Shown piece after piece: positions 48,894-60,909 of a stretch of DNA of 64,000 nt. The stretch is from Neckera pumila. Lineage: Eukaryota; Streptophyta; Bryopsida; Hypnales; Neckeraceae. Position 1 is the first letter of the stretch; every line of letters begins with the position of its first letter. The position numbers were made by a program, and so were the translations under genes. The stretch is from positions 7,499,823 to 7,563,822 of the forward strand of contig OZ018408.1 in NCBI GenBank assembly GCA_963969595.1. The letters are read 5' to 3'. The notes under the pieces were generated by a model that saw only the letters and a list, made by a program, of their open reading frames with translations, had not been told where the DNA came from and did not search any database.

Positions 48894-51311
48894 TCAGACT
48901 CTAGCTCCGTGAGGATCCCAGACAAAATAACTAAGGTCATCCCGAGACTGTGTCCGTCGACTCTGCAAATAGCCCCCTTTGTGCTGCATTTTCCCGGTTA
49001 ATTTCTGGTGGCGGTCAGGTGCAGATACTCCCATACCAGGAGTCGATGATTGAGCGCCCTCGCGATCACAGGAGCCATTGAACACCATGGAACCGAAAAC
49101 TGGATTGTGAAGGCCGTGCACATCAGGAACTGGACTATGTGGCGTCTTAGAACCATCACCTCCTGCATGGTCCAATCCCCTCTCAGGTTAAAATTCCAAT
49201 AGTAAAAAGAGGAAGTTCACAAATACACTCTATAAACAGAACACCTAAACTCAACGCCGAACTTCCAAAAACCAGCAGGTATCGAAAGAGGTTGAAAGTT
49301 TAGTGAGGGACAGATCTTGCTCACCCCGTCCAAAGCCATTTGTTGTGAGGCTGCTTAGACGCCCCTGGGCCCTTAATGGAAGCTGTAACCAGTTAGGACC
49401 CCCTTGGCTGGTGTTCAAAGAACTGAATCGGGGCAAATAAGAGCCGCGTCGTGGCCGCAGTATTCTATAAAGATAGCGGGTTACCACGCCGAGAATAAAA
49501 AACAACAAGAGAAGCAGTGAGATTGAGACAAAATTTCGTGTGGTGGTGAAATCTGCTAGTGCCGCCTTTCCCGATTCAGCCTGAACCGGAATTAGAGCAC
49601 CAGCTTCCCACAAGGCAGCCCCTAGAGTCCACGCAAAGTCACCTGAGCCAATTTTTACTTGATCATCACGAAGGTGCAAGCCTTGTCGAAGCAAGGCAGC
49701 AACATACGGGGCTCGAAAGCAGTACTGGTCAATACTGGGCTGAGCAACCACTCTCGCTTGGGCATCTTTCCACTTCAGCTCACAGAACTTCTGCCCCTTC
49801 TTCAGCAGCTTGCCAAGAGGAGCATCACCTTTCAGTCCAAAGAATTTGTACACAACAAAAAATCCCGCAAGTCCATAAAATTTACCCTCGGGAGATGGTT
49901 GGTATTTCCCAAGAGAACATTTAGACGGAGAAGAACACGTCTCCGTGAGTGAGACATTGACGACCTCTTGCACAAGCGCCTGACAAGCCTTCCAATTCGA
50001 AGATCCTATCAACTCCACCTGGGCAACTCGGTCTCCCAAGCTATCACTTTGACTTCCAAATGCCAGAGGTGGCAGCATACAATGTGTAGAGCACACAAAA
50101 GGCTTCCTGTAATCTTTCTGGAGACACGGATGCTGCACTTCGACCAGCCCATTTGTGGTTACCACAGCTCCCTTGGACCGCAGCAGCTGTGACACAGACT
50201 TCTCAAATGCGTCGTTCAAGCCAAAACCAGCATGGGAAACTGCATAGAGATGGTGATCCATGGTTCCAACACTTACATTCACACCGAACTGTTGTGCAAC
50301 GTCTTCTGGCTCAAATGTTACTTGCAACGACGAACCTCCAAGATCCAACGTCCCTATATTTGGCAGTTTTGGCGTGTGACCTAGTCGACCAAGATTGTAG
50401 TTGAGAGCTATCCAGCCGTAGTAAGCTTCCTCTACTCCAGTCAAGACTTTCACCCACATCCGTTTGCATAAAAATGGGGATTTTTCAAGCACCAAGAATG
50501 CGCTGTCAAGAATGGACTCACTCTGGATACGTGGTAACCTTCGCAACCCAGCGGTAGCTAAGAGAAATAGCCGCGTCGATCCACGAGCATAAGGTGGTAT
50601 CTGATTCTCTGCCCAGCCCAAAAGAGGCTGAAGAGCGTGCTGTACAGCTGTCTCATTATTGAACATTTTGTCTAATCCAGGTTCCGTCTCCACGCGTTTA
50701 TATGCCCGCTGCTGCCCTGGAACTCTATACCAAGGAGGACTGTCATCACGACTGTAGGTCGGTTTCACCATCACAGGAAGAGAGTCTTTTGGTGAATGAG
50801 CCCATGCATACACGTGAACCCGGGTACCCGTACTACCTCCATCAATCACTACTGCATACTGAAGTGCCTCTGTTTTCCAATACGACTTTCCCAACAGAAA
50901 CCCTAGGTAAAGTAACAGTATTGCCAGAATGAGAAATCCAATGGCTGCTTTCCATCGATCCCACCAGTGAGGATTGGATGGCAAACTCCCAGGGGCCGCA
51001 GTCCCGCCATTGCTGAGCTTGCTGTACTTGGGCACTCGTGGAGGAAAGCCTTCTCTAATCAGCTGCAGTAGGGGGAGCTTGGGTGGATTTGGCACATTGC
51101 TCGCTCCGTCAGGAAAACGTTCAGCAGAGGGATCGAACTTCGCATATGTTGCAAAAATAGGAACGGAATGTGAGCTTCGCAGGCTCGCAGCATCTCGCCC
51201 ATATTGCCCAGGGGATGCGCTCGAGGGATTTACTGGCAAGGGACATCTTGGGGGCTGTGAGAAGGATGATGCTGGTGGAACGCTGCCACTATTCCCACTT
51301 CCTATGCCCAT
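48894..51311 (-). CDS. APY7: APY7-like membrane apyrase (GDA1/CD39 family)
   Basis: Apyrases hydrolyse nucleoside tri- and diphosphates. Plant APY6/APY7-type proteins are membrane-bound in the endomembrane system. There are two exons, 51311-49325 and 49162-48894 (GTGAGC donor, TGCAG acceptor), giving 751 residues, close to Arabidopsis APY7. The cytosolic N-tail is Pro/Ser-rich. A membrane segment lies at about 122-141. The apyrase conserved regions are in order: VVIDGGSTGTR (154-164), LLATAGLR (250-257), GVEEAYYGW with the likely catalytic Glu (292-300), LDLGGSSLQ (322-330) and FYGLAGFF (478-485). A second membrane segment lies at about 594-611, and a cytosolic tail contains SRRTQSRDDL as in APY7. 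Several conserved lumenal cysteines are present. The start is the only nearby ATG in frame; the frame runs four codons further without one. Confidence 0.92.
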
Positions 51312-53600
51312 AGCAATCTCCAACTAAAATTGAGAATGTTTGAATGACATATATCCCATGCCCAGGATAAGCCCATTGCCTGCACCACTCCACCGTTGTA
51401 ACAACTGCTCCTGGGAATTCTCCCTCCGGTGCCTTCAGATCGGAACGACTGGATCTGGAATTGCCAAAGACTGGTTGGCCAAAATTTGACAAGGAATGTC
51501 CTTATCGAAGGACAAGAGCCGGAACTCAAATCCTGAAACACAGTTGATGGCCGCAAAAGAATTCAGTCGTTACTGCCGATACCCATCGGAGTAAACAGAG
51601 GGAGCTTTAATATACCGTTATCCCAACATTGGAACAACTCCGCTCAATCTTTCAAATTATGAGAAGTCTCGCCAAGCAGTCACGAAAGCTAATGTGTCCA
51701 AGATCCCAGTGTGAGATTTTGAAGACCAAGTAACAGTCAGGCTTGTAGGACGTTCCTAACCAATCACTTGATCCCAAATCGATGAAACACTCCACTGCCG
51801 CGTGATCCAAATTGGACCAACTCGCTCTCCAAATGAACACAACTTCAAGAAAAAAATTTTAAGCAATCAGTGCTCATTTCTTGGATCTTGTAAATGGTTA
51901 AAAGGCAATGGTGCAGGTGGTCTGTGGGAACTGTCGAGAAGAATGGACCTAATCTCTTGCAGCATCAACGAACTGCACAGACCAGTACATCAGTCAATCT
52001 AAGAATAATAGTTTCCATTCCTTGCCACCATCGCAATGGTCTTTGACTGCACACGATAACATGTGATTTGTACAGAAGTACGTGCAGCCCATGCGAAAAC
52101 AGATTAGACCTTCGTGCACCGGCCAATTCTATGTCCACAACCTTCACAAATTATAGATATTTGACGAAGTACCAAGTACAAAACTGAATTCAGAGTGCAC
52201 ACCATTCTCCTCGCTCTACTTAAGCAGAATACGCACAACAACAGGTCATTCGTACTGGGAGATACCTTCGAGTTGCGTTATCAAGGTGTGAGTCGAGTGC
52301 CACAATCACCGATGGCATCTGCTCCAAAAGCTGCAACAAACAGTGTCACGAAAGCACCAGTAACTTCGGGAACGCACTGCTGTCGGTCAAGACGCTATAG
52401 CACACTCAAGCTCTCTTAGAAGTACATGTCTGGGAAGACAATTGCTTCTCAAGAGTACGAATGTCAAAAGGGCTACAAGTTCTATTCCGCTGAGGGAACA
52501 AAATAATCCCCCCAAAAAAACTGCGAGAAAAATAATTTCAAGACAAGCCTTACCTCTCCTGTGGATTTGATGTTCGGGATTTTCAGAGAAAGGTGCTTCG
52601 GCAACTTCGCTACAGCCTGACAGTGCACGGGCCGTGTTAGAACGCGAGCCACAAGAGAAGTCTCAGCATCTAAATTGCTAGTGACGTTTTGCAACACCTC
52701 AACGCGAGCATCGTCAATTTGACAACTCGAGTGATCGCCCACTAAAAATTCATCTATCAAAACGCTTGTGAGCGCATATGAAGGACCCCCAAAACACCGC
52801 TAGCACTCGAGGAACTGGCGATCACATTGCACACAAATTGAATGTAGAACACAAGCTGCTGCCAACAACAGAGTTACGAGCAATTCCAAAACCTGGCAAG
52901 CGGAATGGCCTACTCAACAACTTCTCACGGGAAAAAGTCACGACTTCTCGTCGTGGTCACGGTCGTCTCAAATAATTCAAAATTTGACATAAAGTGCCAC
53001 GTGTCATCGTGTTATTGACCGGAGCCTCTTAAAAGATGGAGTGGAAATCGTATGTCGGCAGCCAAGACCGTTCAGGGTACCGTTCAGAGATTGCACCTCA
53101 CGGAAAAATTCTGACCCCATCAGCGTACTGTATAACTCCCTAGAGTAACTTCATCAACCCCCTACAACAAACAAGCAAAAATGGACTACACCTGAAAAAA
53201 GATCGACCTCCACAAATTCAATCAAACTAAAAAAACAGAAACCTAACTCTTCACGCTCATGAACCTCCGCCCAATCGCGCAGACTGTCCTTATCATACCA
53301 CTCCCTCAAAAACAACCAACGACAAATTAGGGTTTCCCAAGAAACACGGCAAGAGCCCGCAAAAAGGAGAAAAAACAGAGCGACGGACCCCGCAGTGATC
53401 GGAATTGCGAAGAAGTTGGAGCGATTGCAGAATGCAGGTGGAGAGCTTCTGAGTGGAAAGAGCTTTGAGCGCCGTGCTGCCCTGCGTCTCGGTTACCGGC
53501 ACTACTCCAGCCATCAGCTCCGTCCCTGCCCCCAAAGTCTCAGAAAAGACGTGACTCTTTTTCTGGTTGCGATCTTCAAGAAATAGAAGTAACGCTTTCG
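51312..53600 (-). promoter_or_regulatory. Leader and promoter region of the apyrase gene
   Basis: No separate gene was recognised. On the - strand a possible leader exon ends at 52554 with the donor GTAAGG, and a 3' splice site TGTTTCAG at about 51533-51540 precedes the last leader segment. This suggests an intron of about 1 kb in the 5' UTR. A TTAGGGTTT box lies at 53328-53336. Two moderately long open frames, 52760-52482 on the - strand and 53395-53580 on the + strand, have no family match. I treat them as leader sequence, but a small gene sharing this promoter is possible. Confidence 0.4.
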
Positions 53601-53879
53601 GCCGGAATGCGATTAATAACTTATCTATCCGAAATCAGGTCGTAATCGCTCGCAAGAGCAAGCTCGCGAACCAAGAAAGGGGGAAAGTAGCACGAAGGGG
53701 GAGTCGAACTGGGAGAGAAGACGATGTGCTCACCATGCGAGGGCGGGGGCCGAGGAGATGACGTAGGTCTCCATTATTTTCTTCCTTCCGTGCAAGCAAC
53801 GATCAGCTCTTAACTTATTCTAAGCTTTTTCTACGTGCTTGCTTGACCTTGGCCCGGAAGTCGTTGAAAGTTCATACCT

Positions 53880-54062
53880 AAGAATAGTTAAAGTTGGAAT
53901 TAGAATAGTGGAAGTTGGGATAAGAATAATAAAAGTTGCGATAATAATATAAGAATAGTGAAAGTTGGAATAAAAATAGTGAAAGTTGGGATTCAAATAG
54001 TGAAAGTTGGGATAAGATTAGCAAGAGTTGGAATAAAAATAGTAAAAGTTGGAATAAAAAAT
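53880..54062. repeat. About 19-bp minisatellite, roughly nine units
   Basis: The unit is approximately AAATAGTGAAAGTTGGGAT, with variants such as GGAAT, GCGAT and AGTTAAAGTTGG. One unit is disrupted near 53941-53955. It is flanked by non-repetitive sequence on both sides. Confidence 0.85.
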
Positions 54063-54371
54063 AGACTCCAAGTAAAGGCAAGGCGTGAATTTTTATTTTT
54101 TTTCTCAGTGGAAGCACAACACACACCATTGAAAGCAAATTGGGCAGACAAATCATTGAAATTTGATCATCCATCCATCATTCATCTACAATATTACTTA
54201 AATACAATATTGTTCATCCAAATATTGGCAAATCTCCAAAATCTTTTGGAAATTTCATCCACTTTCTTTCTCTTTTCCTTTTGCAATGAAAAAAGAACTA
54301 ATTCAAAAATAAAAGTAAGATTTTGGCAATAATATACTATAATTCCACTAGAAGCATCCGTTGGGCTATAA

Positions 54372-55730
54372 GGGCCGGTTTATACTTGGGGCCGGATTGA
54401 AGGCCGGCCGGAACTCTACAAGTTTGAACCAATAGGATCACTCAATTTCTCCAAATCCAGCCCAAGAGCTTTATACTTGGGGCCGGATTGAACTACAACT
54501 CATCCGACGTGTCGCCTTAGGTGGCATGATTTTGGCCCCAAACCATCCGGCCCCAAGGGAGCAATCGGGACGAGGTTTTGGGTTGCCCGAACTCCCATCT
54601 AGGGCCGGATTGGGCTCCTCCATTGGATCACAAACATCTCCACCGTCAACAACAAAAGTTATTATTTTAAACTTTGATCCTTCATAACTTTTGCGTACGG
54701 TATCCAAATGCCACGTTCTTTGGTGCGTTGGAACCTCCTCTTTCTTGCCAACAAAAAAAATTTGAAATTTTGATTAGTAAGTACTCTCATAAGTTCATAT
54801 AAATTTGAACAGTGTGACTTCACATAAACTTGACAGTATGAATTCACAGCATAAATTCACAATATAAATTTTACAGTGTGAATTCATACTGTGAATTCAT
54901 ACTGTGAATTCACATTAACAAGCAGATAGTATGAACTCATATTGTGAATTCACATTAACAAACAGACAATTTGAATACATACTGTGAATTTACATCAACA
55001 AACATTAGTTTGCTATGTTGATTAAATTATTTTTTATTATTTCTCCATGATATAGTCAAAAATTTAGATGCACCTTTATTTTCCATAATTAAAAGCATCT
55101 AAACAAAATGTAAATTTTTCCTAAATAAATTCTTTGCAAATCATACTCTGGAGTAGTATTTTTTTTAATGCGTATCATACTTTGAATATTTAGTAGAAAT
55201 GGAGGTAATATTGATATTAAGTTAACATTGTGATCTAATTGGTATATATTTTCTTGAGCTCACAGAAAACAAGTTCAGTAAATAAAAGTTCATATGTACT
55301 TCATAATTGGCTTTCAAGATGTTGCCTACTTATCTTCAAAAATTCTATAAAAATTTTAAATTACGTTTGATTACGTTTATAAGAAATTAAATTACGTAAA
55401 AAAAATAAAAAAACTCTCTTTTCTATTTTTGAAATAGAATAAATAGGAAGAAAAACGAAAAAAAAAAGGGAATTCTTTTTTCCTTTTTGTTTCCTTTTTG
55501 AAAAAGGAAAGAAAGGAAGATAAAAGAAAACATGTATATTTTCATAATTTATTAATTGAGCATTGAAAAAATCCAAGAGTACATGAATTGGAAATCCAGC
55601 CCTAGAATCCGGCCCAAGGGCTTTACATTAGTTGGGGCCAGATGAAAGAATTGGGGCCGGATTGTGGGCCGGATTGAAGGCAAATCCAGCCAGCCTTCCA
55701 TCCGACCCCAAGCCAAGTATAAACCGGCCC
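54372..55730. mobile_element. Non-autonomous PIF/Harbinger-type element, 1359 bp
   Basis: Perfect 18-bp terminal inverted repeats read GGGCCGGTTTATACTTGG from each end. They are flanked on both sides by a 3-bp TAA duplication (54369-54371 and 55731-55733). The GGGCC start and TWA target duplication are the hallmark of the PIF/Harbinger superfamily. Subterminal GGGGCCGGATTGAAGG motifs recur near both ends, including a second TTATACTTGGGGCCGGATTG at 54471, as expected of transposase-binding sites. No transposase was found inside; it carries AT-rich filler and a short tandem repeat. It must rely on a transposase in trans. Confidence 0.9.
54850..55010. repeat. Tandem ACTGTGAATTCA-type repeat inside the Harbinger element
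   Basis: Several copies of CATACTGTGAATTCA and AATTCACATTAACAAACAGA alternate over about 160 bp, with some substitutions. Confidence 0.7.
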
Positions 55731-55734
55731 TAAA

Positions 55735-56975
55735 AAAAGAATAAGATTGTTATATTTAATTCTAAGTTTACAAATAAATAATAAGTGAATTTTTTAATCC
55801 TAAAAGTGCACACAATCAATTTTAATAGTGATCTTCAATAGTGTGCACAGGCACGAGGTTTCCAAATATAGACTTATAAAACAAGAGTAATTAAAATCAA
55901 TTTGTACTTTGACTTGGCGAATGTGTTGAGAGAGCATTAAAGATAGCCTTATTTACAACAATGATGCAATATTGACCAAATTTATTAGAAGATATCGTTT
56001 AAGTCCAACTCTAAGTTTCATAGTGTGTTTTTCCTTTGACCTCCACTAAATAAGTTTAGTCAGTAATCTATGGAGTATATCATACCATTTCAACTTCAAA
56101 TTCAATTTTATATTCGGCTCAAGCATTAAAATATAAAATAAGATTTGTAGAGGTTTGAGGTTGTAAATCATCTTGACTCTGAAATTTTTGGATTACCGAC
56201 AGTCATAATTACTATGTATACATAAACTAAAAGAGCATCACAAAGCCTAAAGGTGCAATGAATACTTGAATATTAGTCAGGTTTCTTGCAAAAGCTTACC
56301 TACCGGCTTTAGAAATGGAGTGTCATTTATAAATACGAGCGGTGGAACAATATTAATGTGCGTAAGAAGCAACAAGTTATTGCAAGGACTTAACTTGCCT
56401 AAAGGACCAAGGTGCTTTTTCCTATCAAAAACCACTTAAAATTGTCATTTTTATTGCAAAGAGAAAAGAGCTTTTAAATTTATTTATTTTTTTGCATATC
56501 CAACCATAAGATCTTATACTTGACTAGCAATTGGCGCTTGCTTTGCTACGCATTAAATATATTACTTTCATCAATTTTTCATGTGATAGAATGTAGATAA
56601 ACGAAGTATGTATAGTCTTTAAATGAAAATATTCACATCCTCATACAATATTCTTTGAAAATTTTATATAGTGCAATATAAAGTAATTAAAGAAAATCTT
56701 TATATCATAATTTTTACAAAATAACCTTTGCAAAGATGAAAACATTGCAATAAGAATAAATTAATCAAATGAGCAATGTAAGTAGAATCTTCACATTTGA
56801 ATATGTAAAGCAACGCTAGCGGTTGATGCTTCCTTATTCTTTAATATCACATTTTAAAAAGACATGGAATTTATCTATACTTTTGTTGTCTGAAAAGTTT
56901 CTTTGAAATTTTTTTAGAAGTATCTATTTGATTTTCAAATATTTCACGGAAAGAATACATAATATATAGTAGAAA
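55735..56975. other. AT-rich intergenic DNA, no gene seen
   Basis: Only short open frames. A segment near 56515-56545 and one near 56805-56835 look like weak inverted copies of each other (GCGCTTGCTTTGCTAC-like), possibly the ends of an old small element. Confidence 0.5.
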
Positions 56976-56979
56976 GTAT

Positions 56980-57284
56980 CATTAGAAGAGATTTGAGGGC
57001 ATTAGAGGGCCCTTTCAGGCCCGTTCCCAATGCTGTCCCAATTCTGTGAACAGCCGGTATGGGTTGTCAGAATTATTTTTTTCAAAAAAAAATTAAAAAA
57101 AATTAAAAAAAAATTTTGCCCAAAATATCATTCTAAGTAAATTTTTTTTTTTTTTTTTCGAAAATGATGTGGCACTCTCTCGACCACGTCAGCCCAGCAG
57201 CTTTCTTACGTTCCACAGCGTGGGAACGCTGCGGGAACGCAAGATAACTCGTGGGCTCTTGGAGGCCTCAAATCTCTTCTAATG
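56980..57284. mobile_element. 305-bp MITE with perfect 19-bp terminal inverted repeats
   Basis: Both ends read CATTAGAAGAGATTTGAGG inward. The interior contains TTCAGGCCCGTTCCCAA, TTCTGTGAACAGCC, poly-A/poly-T runs and GAAAATGATGTGGCAC, with no coding capacity. A truncated relative is at 9815-10050. No clear target duplication was found next to the ends. Confidence 0.85.
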
Positions 57285-59579
57285 CCTATGGCTATTACAA
57301 AAGCAATTGAATTTTTATAATATTATTCAAAACTGAATTGTGATATTATAGAGGTTGTTGTGATTTTAATAGTATGACTAGTATATGAATATGTGGAAGA
57401 AATTTCGGAAACTTTGACTATGTAGATTGCAAGACATATGCATTTAGAGGAAGAAAACAAGCTTTTTTGCACCTTGCTTGATTAGATTTTTGGCTTTGAA
57501 TCTTTTTAATTCAAATTTTTTGCACTAATAGATAATTTAATAGCCTTTAGATGGAATTGAATCACAATAATCCCAATAGTGAGATTGTTCTAGCAAGAAA
57601 ATCTAACCCAATCTAATAGTATTTTTTGGAAAAATCTAAAAATTAGATTCAAAAATGAATTCTACAAATTACTTTTTCAAAATGCTTAGATTGCTTGAAA
57701 AAATAAGATTGTCCATAACTTTTTCATTGTTAATCCAAATTGAATGAAACAAAGCTTCACATGTAGACAAAAATATAGTCTTTGAGTCCAAAAACTCAAA
57801 AAAAAAATTATTTTGACTTTTTGTGATTTTTTGTGCTACCTGCCAAATTCCATTTTTACTTATTGTGCCATAACTTTTGCTCCCGGGCATCAATTAAAAT
57901 AAAAATTATATATTTACAAAGCTCTTGCAAATAATTCCAAAAAATATCACAGAAAATTGAGACATTAGGGACTTGCTCAAGATCAAATTGTCCTCCAAGG
58001 GGACAAATGGTCCTTTAGGAATTAAAGAGTGTTTAAAAGAATTCTTGTTGGAAGATACTGTAAATCAAAAAGAAGTTTCTACTTTGGATGTCACAAAAAG
58101 TAATAAAGATTATTTGGATATCAATTGAATACACTATGAGCAAGTCCTCCAAACTTCAATTTGTTGCCTTCAAATTCCAATATGAGAGTCACTAAAGATT
58201 CAAAATTAAAATTAGACTTCCTATTGGCCTCAATCTTAATTGCCATTTATGAGGCCCTACTAATTTGATGCACCTTCTCACAACATAAGCTTCATATTGT
58301 GGGCTTGCTAAACGAAGGTGATGATTAAAATTTCACATAGATTCTTGTTTTCTACACTTTGATTGGCCATCCTATCATGGTTTAAACGGGCTTGTTGACA
58401 AATCAAAGATGATATCCACTACATGTACTTGCTAGTTATGTGTCTTGGGAAGTAGGTGCAACCATTGAGTACATAGGTCAAATTGCATCGACTTGCAATG
58501 TCAAGGCCCACTATAGTTATTTTTACTAGGCTCTCGGAGATAAGGGCCACAAGGCATGCTTTACATAGTAATGGAGACTTGCATATCAATCAACTACATT
58601 AAATGCTAAATGATTTGATTCTAAGTTTATGTTTGATTTTGATTACATGGTATAGCGTAATACAATTTGATGGGACCACATAGTGATACATCCTTTTGGA
58701 TCATCCCCCACTCACTAATACAATTCACTAAAATAATTCTGCACTAAATTTGTATTAGAGCTAAGACAAATTGGGTTGAAACTAATAAAGAATTAACACA
58801 AAATCATTTCAATTTATAGAACATCTATATCAGTGATTGATTGCAGTTGCAAAAAAATTGCAATGACTGTAATATGCAAGTGGAGAGTTTGTGAGTGGAA
58901 AGAGCATAATTATGAGACATGTTAGTGATGGAAGTGATGTCTAAAGTAGTATCAGTATCCAATATGTAGGTCAAGGGCACGATATAAGAGCTAGCATCTC
59001 CTTTTCATTTTGTCATTTGGATGGCATAGCTTTTGCTTGTAGGCATCAATTGAAAGAAAATTACATTCTCCAAGTCAGAGCTAATGTGTTATTCTATCTT
59101 AAGATAAAGTCTTGAAAAATCACAACAACAATTGAGACTGTAGGAGCCTATCCAAAATCCATTTTGTCCTCTATAGGTCTCTTGTAGGAATAGAAAGACT
59201 TCAGAGGTTAAACTAACAAAAATGAAATACCTAAGGCTAGTTCCTACTCCACTTGACATTTAAAATCCTTCAAATCCACATTGTACCATATTGTAGTTTG
59301 AGATAGATGTCTGTAAGCACATTTATAAATATAAAACAATGCAACATCCTGGTTTACACTTAAATGTTCTAAACTATAATGTACACCTATGCTGGGATTT
59401 TCAGATTTTTAAAGCAAATTTTTGATACAAAGTTTATTCACTCTCTTCAGATACAGTATTCACAATAATTTCAAACTTGAGCACAAAAAAAGGGAAATTT
59501 CATAGGTTGACTTGGAGAAAAGTAACGTGCTTTAAATTGAAATTCTCTGACTTATACAGTCACTAGAAAGATAGGGCAT
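57285..59579. other. AT-rich flank with diverged homology to 9-11.2 kb
   Basis: No gene was found. Segments such as TAGCAAGAA near 57590, GGCATAGCTTTTGCT at 59020, TTACATTCTCCAAG, AAAATCCATTTTGTCC and AAATTTTTGATACAAAGT at 59420 line up in order with 10200, 10478, 10510, 10600 and 10850. This block is therefore the more diverged edge of the duplication that carries the poly(A) polymerase genes. A segment at 58836-58906 instead resembles 53395-53466. Confidence 0.6.
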
Positions 59580-60212
59580 ACACAGTGCAGACTGAAAGAC
59601 TTTCAACACAATCATTGGCACGTCGTTTCCGGGCAAGAGTCCTTCAGCATGAGTCATTTCAACGCGATACACCGCCCAGCAGTCTTCAGAAATAAAAGCT
59701 CCAAAAGCTCAAACTTAACTGGATGCAGACATGCCAAAGAATCCAAAACATGAGGCTGAAACTGCACAGTACTAACCAAGAACAGGAACATACAACACAA
59801 AGGATAGAAAAATACGGAGTAATAAACGGTGACAAAGGAGCACAAATAAACGCAGTCCAATGAAAGTACGAAAGCGCAAGCAAATATCACAAATACAATA
59901 CAATTCAGAAACCATGAATTTATGCTGCTGCAGCAGCACCACCAGAGTTCACAGCACTAAATGTTAATCACAGGAAGTAGACAAAGACAATTGCACTAAT
60001 GCTAGCCCACAAGCCAAAAAATCCTCTGAAAAGTAAGAACCACCAAACACTTGTTCACGAACAATCGACAAAATCACAGAAAGGGGAAGCTAGAACCTCC
60101 ACAAATTCCAATATAACACTTCAAAACCACAAAACAACTGACCCAACATCAAAAAGAAATTCATATCACACACATACACCAGAATCCAACATCATGTGAA
60201 TATACGTGACAT

Positions 60213-60218
60213 TTTATT
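60213..60218 (-). terminator. Probable polyadenylation signal of PAP copy 2
   Basis: AATAAA on the - strand lies at the same relative position as in copy 1, about 690 bp past the stop codon. Confidence 0.4.
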
Positions 60219-60909
60219 AAGATTAGAGGCGCTGGACGAACCCAGCACAGAACATTCAGCCAAACAACATCTGGTCAGGATCACAAGTGACAGACTAACC
60301 CAAAAAAAATTTATCATACAGCAACCTAGTGTACTATAGAAGGACTACTACACTCCACTCGACTTTCGTCCTACTCTTTTTGGTATTTTCTGGTGCCGGC
60401 CCAGAGCACGCCAAACACTCCTGGCAATCGGCTCACATACAATGCCCAGGAGGGGAAAAGCAGCTCGCGGGCTCCGGTCTTCCCAGCCGTGTCGGCACCC
60501 TGGTTCATTTTAAAAGCGCTCTCCCAGGACATGGGGTGATATGGGAACCCTAAAAACTGTTCAAAGAGAAACACACAACCCCACCGCTCTCCCACTATCA
60601 CTTCCGACAGAAAAAAGAGCTGCGCCGAGGGCTTCCCATATCACACAATGTCCCAGCAGAACATCCTATCCTAGGCAAGCATCGGCAATGCTATAGCGCA
60701 TCCAACAGACCACCCAACGGGATCAGCCCATCTCCTCCATCCAATTAGGCGACTGCCGCAACGAGCTCTATTCACAGAATGCCATGTAATGTAGTCCTGC
60801 TGCATCTCCCCTCCTCTCCTCTCCTGGGGCCTCTCCTCCGGGCGGGGGAATCACAGGGTCGAAAGCCTCCAAATTACAATACAAATCGATAAGAATCCAG
60901 AACACCACC

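Noticed and set aside
53690..53755. tRNA-like segment around AGTCGAACTGGGAG
   Set aside because: It resembles a T-loop on the reverse strand, but the T-stem does not pair and no acceptor or D-arm can be drawn.
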